A DNA stretch of 64,000 nt, taken from Micromonospora lupini (GTDB lineage: Bacteria > Actinomycetota > Actinomycetes > Mycobacteriales > Micromonosporaceae). Location of the stretch: contig NZ_JAPENL010000001.1 of the NCBI RefSeq assembly GCF_026342015.1, forward strand, positions 2,170,001 to 2,234,000, given 5' to 3'. The notes under the pieces were generated by a model. The model saw nothing but the letters and a program-made list of their open reading frames with translations, made no database searches and was not told where the DNA came from. Of this stretch, positions 18,035 to 26,227 are shown one piece after another. Position numbers and translations under genes: made by a program. Positions within the stretch are counted from its first letter, which is position 1; every line of letters begins with the position of its first letter.

Positions 18035-18984
18035 GAGACGACCCCTTTCGCGGCCTTGTGCCCGTCGACGGCCTGCGCGGTACGCCGGAAGGCCGCGTGG
18101 GCGCGGTCGTGGGTGCGCTGGGCGACGGCGATGTAGAGCAGGTCGAGGACCACCAGTTGCGGGTGGCGGGCGGAGAGCGCGTCCGGCCGGAAGGTGGTGG
18201 CCTGGCTGGCGGTGAGCAGCACGATGTCGGCCAGTTCGGCAAGCGGTGAGCGGGGAAAACCGGTGAGGGCGAGGGTCGTGGCGCCCCGGCTGCCCGCCTC
18301 CGCGAGCATCTCGATGGTCTCCCGGGTCTGGCCGGTGTGCGAGATGCCGAGCGCGACGTCGCCGACGCCGAGCAGCGCGGCGCTGGCCAGCCCCTCGTGC
18401 ACGTCGCTCCAGGCCCAGGCGGCCACCCCGATGCGGTGCAGGCTGAACTGCATCTCCTCGCCGACCAGGGCGCTGCCGCTGGCGCCGAAGATGTTCACCC
18501 GGTTGGCCCCGGCGATCGCCACCGCGGCGCGTTCCACCTCGCCCAGGTCGAGCAGCGTGGCGGTGTCGTGCATCGCCCGGGTGTCGGCGGCCATGATCTG
18601 GTCGAGGACCCGCGCGAGGGGGTCGTTCGGCTGGATCTCGCGGCCGATGTCGACTGTCCAGCCGGCCGAGCGGGCCCGGCCGGTCTCGGCGGCGATGCCC
18701 AGCCGCAGGTCGGCGTACCCCTCGAAGCCCATCGCCCGGCAGAAGCGGGTGATGGTGGCCGGTGAGGTGCCGCTGCGCTCGGCCAGCTCCACGATTGTGG
18801 CGCGTGCGGCGGCCTCGGGGTCGCTGAGGACGTGCTCGGCGACGCGGCGCAGCGCGCCGGTCAGCTCGCCGAGCCCGTTGCGCACCCGGGCCAGCACCCC
18901 GTCGGACGGTGAGTTCCTCCGGTCGGTCACGTGGGCGTCGACCACCGCGGTCACCGCGGCGGTGTCCACCTCGTGATCAACCAT
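18031..18984 (-). CDS. MurR/RpiR-family transcriptional regulator
   Basis: A 317-residue regulator with an N-terminal RpiR-type helix-turn-helix ('TIVELAERSGTSPATITRFCRAMGFEGYADLRLG') and a C-terminal SIS domain that senses a phosphosugar ('NIFGASGSALVGEEMQF', 'LGISHTGQTRETIEMLAEA'). ATG 18984 is preferred over GTG 18996 because GGTGAGG lies 6 nt before it. As first gene of an operon with a SIS enzyme and GlcNAc importer, and divergent from GlcNAc kinase, it most likely controls both directions in response to an amino-sugar phosphate. Confidence 0.9.
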   Translation of the reverse strand: MVDHEVDTAAVTAVVDAHVTDRRNSPSDGVLARVRNGLGELTGALRRVAEHVLSDPEAAARATIVELAERSGTSPATITRFCRAMGFEGYADLRLGIAAETGRARSAGWTVDIGREIQPNDPLARVLDQIMAADTRAMHDTATLLDLGEVERAAVAIAGANRVNIFGASGSALVGEEMQFSLHRIGVAAWAWSDVHEGLASAALLGVGDVALGISHTGQTRETIEMLAEAGSRGATTLALTGFPRSPLAELADIVLLTASQATTFRPDALSARHPQLVVLDLLYIAVAQRTHDRAHAAFRRTAQAVDGHKAAKGVVS

Positions 18985-19008
18985 GGGTCGCCTCACCTTT
19001 CCGAAAAG

Positions 19009-19087
19009 ACTGTTAACTGTTAGTGGTAAAAGTTCTTACTGAACGGCCCTCTGTGTCAAGACTGTGGGCGAAGTTTTCAAACTGTTA
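19009..19087. promoter_or_regulatory. Divergent control region with three ACTGTTA heptamers and a GTAA-N6-TTAC palindrome
   Basis: This AT-richer stretch lies between the RpiR regulator and GlcNAc kinase genes. ACTGTTA occurs three times in the same orientation: 19009-19015 and 19016-19022 in direct tandem, and 19081-19087. Between them at 19026-19039 is a 14-bp imperfect palindrome (GTAA...TTAC, five of seven base pairs). The repeats are candidate operator half-sites for the neighbouring regulator. No DasR-type site (ACTGGTCTAGACCA-like) was seen. Which protein binds is inference. Confidence 0.45.
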
Positions 19088-19189
19088 CCTGCTGCACAGG
19101 CTCCCGCGCTCGCCCGAGGTTGCCCCGCGCGGCCGCGCCGACCAGCATGAACAGGCCCAGCACCGCGCAGCGCAAGGAGGCCCGTGCCG

Positions 19190-20176
19190 ATGTCCGACAC
19201 CGTCGTGGTCGGTCTCGACGTCGGGGGTACGTCCACCCGGGCGACCGCCCTGACCCTCGCCGGCGAACGCCTCGGCACCGGCCGAGCCGGCGGTGGCAAC
19301 CCCACCAGCCACGGCGCCGAACGGGCCGCCGCCGAACTGTTGACCGCGCTCCGCGAAGCGCTCGCCGACGTCGACCCGACCCGGGTGGCCGCCGGCACCA
19401 TCGGGCTGGCCGGCGCACCCCGGCTCCTCGCCGACCCCGCCGGGCGGGCCGCCTTCGACCGGGCCTGGCACGACGCCGGCCTGCGCTGCCCGTACGCCGT
19501 GCACGGCGACGCCCTGGTCGCCTACGCCTCCGGCACCGCCGAGCCCGACGGGACGGTGCTCATCGCCGGCACCGGCGCGATCACCGCACAGGTCACCGAC
19601 CTGCGACTCGACCGGATCGCCGACGGCCACGGCTGGCTGCTCGGCGACGCCGGCTCGGGCTTCTGGCTCGGTCGCGAGGCGGTCCGCCGGCTCCTCGCCG
19701 ACCTGGACGCCGGCCACGCGCCGGGCACGCTGGGCACGGCGGTGCTCACCGACCTGCTGGGCAGCGCCGACGTGGCCCCCCGCCCCCGCGACACCGTGGA
19801 CGCCACGATCCAGGCGGTCACCCGCAAACCGCCGATTGAGCTGGCCCGGCTGGCACCACTTGTCGTCACCGCCGCGACCGACGGCGAACCGGTCGCCACC
19901 GCGCTGATCGCCGAGGCCGCCGCCCACCTCGCCGGGAGCGTCGGCCGGATCCGCCCCGCCGGGGCGACGACGCCCGTCGTGCTCGGCGGCGGGCTGCTCA
20001 CCGCGGACACCCCGCTGGCCACTGCGGTCCGTGCCGAGATCGCACGACACTGGCCGACCGCTCCCGTGCGCACCGCCGGCGACGGAGCCGCCGCCGCAGC
20101 CTGGCTAGCCGCCCGCGGCCTATCCGAGGTGACCGACCCAGCCGCCCTGCACGCCCGCCTCTTCCCCACCCCCTGA
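19190..20176 (+). CDS. N-acetylglucosamine kinase (BadF/BadG ATPase family)
   Basis: A 328-residue sugar kinase of the ASKHA fold. The phosphate-1 motif is VVVGLDVGGTSTRATAL at the N-terminus, and 'GTVLIAGTGAITA' and 'PVVLGGGLLTADTPL' are the phosphate-2 and adenosine motifs. The family is that of mammalian-type GlcNAc kinase rather than ROK. ATG 19190 is chosen because AAGGAGG lies 10 nt before it; GTG 19184 would be only 3 nt away. It is divergent from the regulator/ngc operon, so the role is to phosphorylate imported GlcNAc to GlcNAc-6-phosphate in the cytoplasm. Confidence 0.9.
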   Translation: MSDTVVVGLDVGGTSTRATALTLAGERLGTGRAGGGNPTSHGAERAAAELLTALREALADVDPTRVAAGTIGLAGAPRLLADPAGRAAFDRAWHDAGLRCPYAVHGDALVAYASGTAEPDGTVLIAGTGAITAQVTDLRLDRIADGHGWLLGDAGSGFWLGREAVRRLLADLDAGHAPGTLGTAVLTDLLGSADVAPRPRDTVDATIQAVTRKPPIELARLAPLVVTAATDGEPVATALIAEAAAHLAGSVGRIRPAGATTPVVLGGGLLTADTPLATAVRAEIARHWPTAPVRTAGDGAAAAAWLAARGLSEVTDPAALHARLFPTP

Positions 20177-20382
20177 CCCGCGCACCCCCGCGCCCCACCA
20201 CGCGCCCCCCGCGCCCCCCGCGCCCCGCCACGCCGCGCCACGCCACGCCCCGCACCCCCGCGCCCCGCGCCCCGCCGCGCCCCCGCACCCCAAGATCCGC
20301 CACGCCCCGCGCCACGCCCCGCGGCCCGCGCGCCCCCCGCGCCCCGCGCCCCACGCGCACCCGCGCCGCCCGCCCCGCGCCC
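20177..20382. repeat. C-rich low-complexity tract
   Basis: About 200 bp made almost only of CGCCCC, GCGCC and CCCCGCG variants on the plus strand, directly after the GlcNAc kinase stop and up to the inverted repeat at 20383. Open frames through it translate as low-complexity Gly/Ala/Arg and are not genes. Confidence 0.8.
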
Positions 20383-20462
20383 CAAGATCCGCGCAACTTC
20401 ACTGAAGTTGCGGCCTCAGCGCGCCGGGAGGCAGCAGTTTCACTGAAGTTGCGCGGATCTTG
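20383..20462. repeat. Dispersed inverted repeat, copy A (CAAGATCCGCGCAACTT family)
   Basis: Arms 20383-20406 and 20439-20462 (24 nt) pair at 23 of 24 positions. Each arm contains a smaller palindrome (GCAACTTC/GAAGTTGC), so the element can fold as a compound cruciform. The outer 17 bases and the loop sequence GGAGGCAGCA are shared with the element at 42737, which shows that both are copies of one repeat. GATC is near each outer end. Confidence 0.85.
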
Positions 20463-21103
20463 GTCGCGGCGCGGGCGGCGCGGGCGGGCGCGGGCGGGAG
20501 CGGGCGGGAGCGGGCACCTCGGGGCGGGTGGGCCTGCGCCGCACCGCGATGATGGAAATCGGTCAGGCGCGACTGCGGGATGTCGGGCAGGGGGTGCGGA
20601 GCCGGGGTTCGTCGAGGCGATTGTCGCCCCTGCCACGCCGCATTCGTCGGGTCGGTCGCGACGGCCCAGCGGGCCGGGGGTCAGAGGGCTTGGGCGGTCC
20701 TGCACGAGTTGGCCGGCGGTGCCCCCCGCCTGGAACCACTGTTGAAGGACCACCTGGTTCACCAGCCCCGGTACCGCGATGCCCAACTGGCGAAAGGCCG
20801 ACCGTAGCCGCCCGCGTAGCCCCTGACCCACAGGCAACGCGACCAGCCCTCCGGGCTCGCAACCACGAGGACTCGTTGCGCTGCATCAGCACCTGCGGCG
20901 GCAGGGACTGGTCCGGCGGATGAGGGAGGTGGAAGATCCGTATCCTGATCACTAACGGACGCATGATCGCCTGCATCACCCGGAGGGCAGCCGAACGCGA
21001 CCGCCTGGGCCGCCGAGGTCGGCAGGGTCCGGAAGAACGCGCTCAGGGGCCTGGCCCGGGCCTCCTACCCTGGGTCCGTCCACTGTCGCCGGGGAGGCAC
21101 GCG
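20463..21103. other. Long intergenic stretch without a recognisable gene
   Basis: 20463-20540 continues as G-rich low complexity (GCGGGC variants). From 20541 to 21103 the composition becomes more normal and slightly gene-like on the minus strand (a frame with 'IRIFHLPHPP' at 20880-20950 and another with 'FRQLGIAVPGLVNQVVL' at 20740-20810), but the frames are different, lack starts with ribosome sites, and match nothing I recognise. A decayed gene is possible. The last 20 bases hold the GGGGAGG ribosome site of the next gene. Confidence 0.5.
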
Positions 21104-21997
21104 GTGCGTATCGACGAGACCATCGCCGCGTTGGAACGCGTCGCCGCGCGCGAGGTGGGCCGGGGCAGCGAGGCACTGGCCCGGCCGGCTGCCGGCGGAC
21201 TGCTGGCCGCCGCCCGGTCGCTCGCCGCCGCCGCGCCGGACGCCGCGGTGTTCACCGGCTTCTTCATCCCGGGCGCCGAGCCACCGGCCGCGGAGACCGA
21301 CGGTCCGCTCGGCGCGGTCCAGATCGCCGCCGCGCTGTGCCTGCTCGGTGGGAGGTGCCGGCTCGTCACCGACCAGCCCTGCGCACCGGTGGTCGAGGCG
21401 GCCGTCGCCGCCGCCGCGCCGGGCCTGCCGGTCGACGTCGCGCCACTGCGGGGGTACGAGGAGTGGGCCGCCGCGCTCCTGCCCCGCTACGGCCGGCTGA
21501 CGCACCTCATCGCGTGCGAACGGGTCGGGCCCGGAGTGGACGGTCGACCCCACAACATGCGCGGCGAGGACATCGGCGCGCACACGGCACCGCTGGACCG
21601 GCTCTACACCGTCGGGTCGGCGTACCGGATCGGCATCGGCGACGGCGGCAACGAACTCGGCATGGGCCGCCTGCCGGCGGACCTGATCGGTCGGGTGGTC
21701 GCCTCGGGCGAGCGGATCCGGTGCGTCGTGGGCGCGGACGCGCTGCTCGTCGGCGGCACCTCCAACTGGGCCGCCGCCGCCCTCGTCGGCGCGCTGTCGC
21801 TGCTGCGCCCCGAGGTGCCCGCGCTTCGGACGCTGCTGGCGCCCGCCTGGTCGTCCGACCTGTTGGCCGCGATCGTCTCGGCGGGCGCGGTGGACGGGAT
21901 TCGCCGCCGCCCCACGCTCAGCGTCGACGGCCTCGACTGGCCCGCGTACGCCGAACCGCTCACCGAGATCGCCGACCTCGTCAGGGCAGGCCGGTAG
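21104..21997 (+). CDS. Glutamate cyclase domain protein (DUF4392)
   Basis: A 297-residue protein matching the DUF4392 family, the domain of D-glutamate cyclase, which turns D-glutamate into 5-oxo-D-proline. Visible features are 'AAVFTGFFIPGAEPPAAETDGPLGAV' in the N-terminal third, 'LIACERVGPGVDGRPHNMRGEDI' in the middle and 'GIGDGGNELGMG' (the acidic glycine-rich motif) in the C-terminal half. GTG 21104 follows GGGGAGG. The nearby murD2/murL genes also concern glutamate stereochemistry, so a link with D-Glu disposal is attractive but is inference. Its last 17 bases overlap the convergent membrane-protein gene. Confidence 0.85.
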   Translation: MRIDETIAALERVAAREVGRGSEALARPAAGGLLAAARSLAAAAPDAAVFTGFFIPGAEPPAAETDGPLGAVQIAAALCLLGGRCRLVTDQPCAPVVEAAVAAAAPGLPVDVAPLRGYEEWAAALLPRYGRLTHLIACERVGPGVDGRPHNMRGEDIGAHTAPLDRLYTVGSAYRIGIGDGGNELGMGRLPADLIGRVVASGERIRCVVGADALLVGGTSNWAAAALVGALSLLRPEVPALRTLLAPAWSSDLLAAIVSAGAVDGIRRRPTLSVDGLDWPAYAEPLTEIADLVRAGR

Positions 21998-22802
21998 GGG
22001 TGGGTGGCTCGGCCGCCGGCCGCAGAGGTGTCGACGCGCGTCTCGATGGGTCGGCCCGGGCGGCACCACGGCGGCGCAGCGGCAGGTGCAGGGCGGCGGC
22101 GACCACCGCGAAGGCCACCCATCCGGCGCCCAGTGCGACGGCCGACGAGGCGTCCTGAACGTAGTGGTACGCGGTGAGGAAGCCGACGAGCGCGAGGCTG
22201 TTGCGGGCGAAGTGCCCGCTGAACTCGAACAGCTGCCGGCGAGCCTCGACGGCGACCAGCACCCCGGAGTACGGAAACGTCACCACCATGCCGCGCAACA
22301 CCGCGCCGAGCAGCGCGGTGAGGATCGCCCCGACGAAGATCACCACCAGCTTGAGCAGGGCGGGCAGCCCGTCCGTACGCGTCTCGGCGACGGCGGGGGC
22401 CTCGGCGGGTGCGGTGCCCGGGCCGGCACCGGGGCGGGCGCGACGGCGCAGCAGCAGCATGGCCGCCACCCAGAGCACGAGCGTGCCGGCGAGGGCCGCC
22501 TCGAACGGGATGTCGACGGCAAGCAGGCCGGCGCTCAGCGCCACGTACACACCGATCCCCGCGGCGTCGGCGAGCAGGATCGGCCACCGCAGCCGGTGGT
22601 GGGTGACCGCCACGGTGACGAAGAAGAGGTTGAGCCCGAGCACGCCGAGCACCTGCGCGCCGCCCACTCCGTAGGGGGTGCTGACCAGGGCCAGCGTCAT
22701 CGGCAACGGCAGGCTGTAGACGAGCGCCCGGAGCCGGACCGAGCGGATCACGCTGACCGCCCAGACCACGGCCGTCACCAGCAGGACAGCACTCCACGTC
22801 AT
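21981..22802 (-). CDS. Integral membrane protein of unknown function
   Basis: A 273-residue protein with about eight predicted membrane segments, among them 'AVLLVTAVVWAVSVI' at the N-terminus, 'VLGVLGLNLFFVTVAV' and 'LALVGFLTAYHYV'. The loop after the fifth helix is rich in Pro and Ala (AGPGTAPAEAPAVAE) and the C-terminus is a basic, proline-rich tail. I recognise no family. It ends inside the 3' end of the convergent glutamate-cyclase gene and lies 18 bp after the next upstream gene on the same strand, so the two may act together. Confidence 0.75.
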   Translation of the reverse strand: MTWSAVLLVTAVVWAVSVIRSVRLRALVYSLPLPMTLALVSTPYGVGGAQVLGVLGLNLFFVTVAVTHHRLRWPILLADAAGIGVYVALSAGLLAVDIPFEAALAGTLVLWVAAMLLLRRRARPGAGPGTAPAEAPAVAETRTDGLPALLKLVVIFVGAILTALLGAVLRGMVVTFPYSGVLVAVEARRQLFEFSGHFARNSLALVGFLTAYHYVQDASSAVALGAGWVAFAVVAAALHLPLRRRGAARADPSRRASTPLRPAAEPPTPTGLP

Positions 22803-22820
22803 GGCTCCCCGTCTCCGCCG

Positions 22821-23717
22821 TCAGTCCTGGAAGGTCGCGGCGTTCACGCAGACGTCGAACACGCGGGTGAGGCGCTCGACGTCCGTCCGGTTGACCGAGA
22901 ACTGGTTCTCGCCGATCTCGCCGTGTGCGGTCATCCGCGCCTCCCAGCAGCTCGACCCGTCCCAGACAGTCAGGTTGACGAGGAGCTGTGGACTGACCAC
23001 ACCGAAGGGCAGCAGCCCCACCCGCGCCCCGGCCGCGCGCTGCCGCTGCACCAGGGCGGACAGCTCGTCGGTGAGCGTGGCGTAGACGAAGACCCGGGTG
23101 ATCCGGACACCCCGTTGCAGGGCCGCGAGGTTCGCCTCCCAGTAGCGCCGGCCGATCTCGCTGCGCCACCAGCTCAGCTCCCCGCTCACCCGGGGCATCA
23201 CGTTTGTCAACGCGTCCAGCCGGTGCACGCAGCCGCGGGTCGCGCCGACCAGGTCCTCGTCCTCGTCGCCGCGCCGGATGATCCGCCCCTGCGCGAGCTG
23301 CTCGGCCTCCAGCCGGAACTGTTCGTAGCGCCGCTGCGCCTCCGCCGCGACACGGGTGCCCGCGTGCTGCTCGGCCGCCTCCCGCATCGCCCCGGCCAGC
23401 TCCGTGGTGGTGTGCACGAGCCACGGTGGGCCGTCCAGCAACGTCCGCAGGTGAAACCGGCGTTCCGCGCGGGCCAGCGAGTCCACCAGCAGCGAGATCG
23501 TGATGCCCATCAGGCCGGCCAGCAGCGACTCCACCCCGGAGGCGGCGTTGGTGAGGTCGAGAATGACGCTGAGGCTGATCGACAGCGTGATGCCGACCAG
23601 CGCCACCGGGTCGGTGTGTGCCACCAGACGGGCGAAGCCGTCGGACGCGCCGCCGCGCCCCCGCAGCCGTCGGCGGGGCACGTCCCGGGGCATGTCAGGG
23701 GCCATGTCACGGGCCAT
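22821..23717 (-). CDS. Membrane-anchored protein of unknown function
   Basis: A 298-residue protein. After a basic N-terminus with repeated Met/Asp-Pro pairs (MARDMAPDMPRDV) come two predicted helices ('PVALVGITLSISLSVIL' and 'GVESLLAGLMGITISLLV'), then a cytosolic domain of about 200 residues with 'RYWEANLAALQRGVRITRVFVY' and 'NLTVWDGSSCWEARMTAHGEI'. The pattern of the soluble domain resembles PLD-like or DUF6879-type folds, but no HKD motif is present, so this is only a suggestion. GGGAGA lies 6 nt before ATG 23717. It is probably in an operon with the downstream membrane protein and is divergent from the gene at 23805. Confidence 0.75.
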   Translation of the reverse strand: MARDMAPDMPRDVPRRRLRGRGGASDGFARLVAHTDPVALVGITLSISLSVILDLTNAASGVESLLAGLMGITISLLVDSLARAERRFHLRTLLDGPPWLVHTTTELAGAMREAAEQHAGTRVAAEAQRRYEQFRLEAEQLAQGRIIRRGDEDEDLVGATRGCVHRLDALTNVMPRVSGELSWWRSEIGRRYWEANLAALQRGVRITRVFVYATLTDELSALVQRQRAAGARVGLLPFGVVSPQLLVNLTVWDGSSCWEARMTAHGEIGENQFSVNRTDVERLTRVFDVCVNAATFQD

Positions 23718-23791
23718 CGAACGTCTCCCATCCGCCGGTGCCGCCAGGGTAGACGCCTCCCACAATCGCCGGCCCCGCCGAGCCGGGGCGG

Positions 23792-23797
23792 TAGCAT
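23792..23797 (+). promoter_or_regulatory. -10 box (TAGCAT) for a leaderless transcript
   Basis: TAGCAT ends 7 nt before GTG 23805 with no Shine-Dalgarno sequence, the pattern of leaderless genes. Confidence 0.5.
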
Positions 23798-23804
23798 CCG
23801 GCAG

Positions 23805-24764
23805 GTGCAGAGCGCGGACGCGGCCCCGTCGACCGGGACGGTCGCCGACCAGATCACGGCGGACATCCGGGCCTGGGTCGACTCCACCCCGCTCCGTGGC
23901 CTGGTCCGGCACTTCGGCGGTCACTGGCCGGCCGGCGACCTCGCCGAGGTGCTCCGGTTCCTCGACGACTTCTCCGCCCGGCACTGGGACTTCCGGCAGG
24001 GGCGAGAACGCCCGGACGCCCGGGAGCCGACCTTCGACGCGCCCACGGCCAGGTTGGTCCTCGACGCGGCCGCCACGCTCGGCATGGTGCGGGCCACGCC
24101 GCCGGCCCGTCCGACGTACGCCCATCTGGTCGTGCTGGGCGGCCTGGCGCACGCCTGCGTGCGTCGCGTCGCGTACGCCGCGCACCTACTGCGTACCGGC
24201 CTGCGGGTGACCGGCGAGGTCGCGGTGCTGGGCAGCTTCCGACAACTGTCCGAGTGGGAACGCGCCACACTCGCCGACGCCTGCCTGCCGCCGGACGAGA
24301 CCGAGGTGGACGTGCTGGACACGGCGGTCCGCCAGGTCTTCGGGGTGACCGCCCCGAGCGAGCAGGCAGGCGTCGACGCCGGCCACCCCCACCACTCCTG
24401 GTCGTCGCGGACCTACCGGCCTGCGGGCCTGCCCGCGGTACGCGTGCTGGCCGCGCCGTCCAGCGAACCGCACCGGCGGCGTGCCCACACGGCCGACACG
24501 CAACGGTTCTGGGCCGAGCACGTCCGGCTCGCGCCGGGCGACGAGGTGTTGATGGCGACCGCGCCGATCTACGTGCCGTTCCAGCACTGCGACGCGCTGC
24601 GCACCCTGGCCGTGCCGTACGGGTCCGCCATCGAGACCGTCGGGGTGGACCCGACGCTTGCCGACCTCGCGGTGCTGCCCGAGCAGACGCTCACGCCGGG
24701 GCGCTACCTCCAGGAGATCCGCTCGGCCATCCGCTCGATGCGCGCCCTGCACGACCTCCGCTGA
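23805..24764 (+). CDS. Conserved hypothetical protein, soluble
   Basis: A 319-residue soluble protein that I do not recognise with certainty. It has helical N-terminal residues ('DQITADIRAWVDSTPLRGLVRHFGGHW' region), then an alternating strand-helix part: 'AHLVVLGGLAHACVRRVAY', 'VAVLGSFRQLSEWE', and near the C-terminus 'VLMATAPIYVPFQHCDALRTLA'. The order recalls DUF218/YdcF-like proteins (a G-rich strand, an Arg-rich helix, then an 'ATxP' turn), but the match is weak. GTG 23805 is preferred because a -10 box lies 7 nt before it. The gene runs toward murD2, leaving 33 bp between the convergent stops. Confidence 0.75.
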   Translation: MQSADAAPSTGTVADQITADIRAWVDSTPLRGLVRHFGGHWPAGDLAEVLRFLDDFSARHWDFRQGRERPDAREPTFDAPTARLVLDAAATLGMVRATPPARPTYAHLVVLGGLAHACVRRVAYAAHLLRTGLRVTGEVAVLGSFRQLSEWERATLADACLPPDETEVDVLDTAVRQVFGVTAPSEQAGVDAGHPHHSWSSRTYRPAGLPAVRVLAAPSSEPHRRRAHTADTQRFWAEHVRLAPGDEVLMATAPIYVPFQHCDALRTLAVPYGSAIETVGVDPTLADLAVLPEQTLTPGRYLQEIRSAIRSMRALHDLR

Positions 24765-24797
24765 CCCGGGTCACCGGAGGGTGTCTCCCGAGCCGGG

Positions 24798-26144
24798 TCA
24801 GCCGGCGGTGTCGGCGACGGCCTGGGCGAAGACCTCGGAGCGGTGCTCGAAGTTGCGGAACCGGCCGTAGCTCGGGGCGGCCGGGGACAGCAGCACCACC
24901 CCACCGGCCGGGGTCACCTCCCGGGACAGCCGGACCGCGTCCATCAGGTCGTCGACAAGCTCCGTACGCACCTTGGGCAGGCCGTCGAGCGCCGCCACGA
25001 TGCGGGCGCCGCTGTCCGGGATGCCGATCACTGTCAACTCCCGCTCGGCGAGGTGCTCGGCCAGCGGCGTGTAGTCAAGCCCTCGGTCGTTGCCGCCGAC
25101 GATCACCGTCAACGGCCGCCCCTCGTACGCGTCGATGGCGTGCATGGCCGCGTACGGGCTGGTGGCCAGGGTGTCGTCGACGAAGGTCAACCCGGACGGG
25201 TCGGTGATCTCGGTGAGCCGGTGGGCCAGCCCCTGGAACTCGGCGACCGCGACGGCGAGGTGGTCCTTGGCGGCCACCACGTCGATGCCGAGCGCGTCGA
25301 GCACGGCCAGGGCCACGCACAGGTTGCCCTCGTTGTGCCGGCCGACCAGCGGAAGCACGGCACGCGGGAAGAGCGGCCGGTCACCGAGGTGGAACCACTG
25401 CGTGCCGTCCGCGCCGGTGGCGACGTGTGTGGTGTCGGGGCGGCCGGCGCGGACGGCAGGCAGCTCCCCCAACTCGGCGGCGAGCCGGGGGTCGGCGCCG
25501 TTGACAACTATCGTCTGCGGGTCGTGGGCGAGCAGGTTGAGCTTGTCGCGGTAGTACTCCCGCTCGCCGCCGTGCGCGTCCAGGTGCTCGGGGAAGAGGG
25601 CGGTGACCACTGCCACCCGGGGCGAGTCGGTGAGGTCGCTGCACTGGTAGCTGGACAGCTCCAGCACGTACAGCTCCGCCTCGGGCAGGTCGAGGGTGGG
25701 CACGCCGATGTTGCCGCCGAAGACGTTCGGGCGGCCCATCGCGGTGAGCAGGTGGCTGATCAGGCTGGAGGTGGTGCTCTTGCCCTTGCTGCCGGTGACC
25801 CCGACGGTCCGCGCGGCGTGGTCCGCCATCCACAGCGCGGTGCCCTGGGTGACGGGCACGCCGCGTCGGCGCAGCTCGACAAGCCAGGGGTGGGTCTGCG
25901 GTACGCCTGGCGAGCGGACCACCACGTCGGCGGCGGCCAGCCGGGCGAAGCCCGCCTCGCCGGTGACCAGCGGGGCCGCCTCGGCCAGCGGGCCGTCCCA
26001 GGGCAGGGACAGGAAGTTGGCGCTGTCGTCGACGGCGACCAGCTCGGCGGGGCCGTGCGCGGCGATCGCCGTCACAGCGGCCCGGCCCTCCCGGCCGGTC
26101 CCCCAGACGGCGACTGTACGTCCGCGCAGGTCAGACAGGCGCAC
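24798..26144 (-). CDS. murD2: UDP-N-acetylmuramoyl-L-alanine--L-glutamate ligase (MurD2)
   Basis: A 448-residue Mur ligase. The ATP loop is VGVTGSKGKSTTSSL, the N-terminal Rossmann domain begins VAVWGTGREGRAAV, and the C-terminal domain contains 'VGGNDRGLDYTPLAEHL' and 'LLSPAAPSYGRFRNF'. In the MurD2 version the enzyme adds L-glutamate rather than D-glutamate to UDP-MurNAc-L-Ala. That specificity is inferred here from the divergent murL gene 83 bp away, because MurD2 and MurL act in sequence. GTG 26144 has GAGGAGAG upstream. If this is the only murD of the genome, the organism makes peptidoglycan without free D-Glu. Confidence 0.88.
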   Translation of the reverse strand: MRLSDLRGRTVAVWGTGREGRAAVTAIAAHGPAELVAVDDSANFLSLPWDGPLAEAAPLVTGEAGFARLAAADVVVRSPGVPQTHPWLVELRRRGVPVTQGTALWMADHAARTVGVTGSKGKSTTSSLISHLLTAMGRPNVFGGNIGVPTLDLPEAELYVLELSSYQCSDLTDSPRVAVVTALFPEHLDAHGGEREYYRDKLNLLAHDPQTIVVNGADPRLAAELGELPAVRAGRPDTTHVATGADGTQWFHLGDRPLFPRAVLPLVGRHNEGNLCVALAVLDALGIDVVAAKDHLAVAVAEFQGLAHRLTEITDPSGLTFVDDTLATSPYAAMHAIDAYEGRPLTVIVGGNDRGLDYTPLAEHLAERELTVIGIPDSGARIVAALDGLPKVRTELVDDLMDAVRLSREVTPAGGVVLLSPAAPSYGRFRNFEHRSEVFAQAVADTAG

Positions 26145-26216
26145 TGGGCTCTCCTCGGGGTCGCGGCGGCGGCAGGGCGGGGGCCCGGTCCGGACACGGC
26201 CGGACGAACCAGGGCC

Positions 26217-26222
26217 TAGTAT
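26217..26222 (+). promoter_or_regulatory. -10 box (TAGTAT) for a leaderless transcript of murL
   Basis: TAGTAT ends 5 nt before GTG 26228. No Shine-Dalgarno sequence precedes the start, so the message probably begins at the start codon. Confidence 0.55.
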
Positions 26223-26227
26223 GGCGT

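Noticed and set aside
13962..18984. DasR-controlled operon
   Set aside because: No ACTGGTCTAGACC-like site was seen upstream; a RpiR-type regulator is encoded locally.
19998..20837. Long minus-strand frame through the C-rich tract and inverted repeat
   Set aside because: It runs through low-complexity DNA and a structured repeat and overlaps the kinase gene antisense.
20740..20950. Transposase or glycosyltransferase fragment
   Set aside because: Short protein-like pieces are in different frames and no catalytic motif is visible, so naming a family would be a guess.
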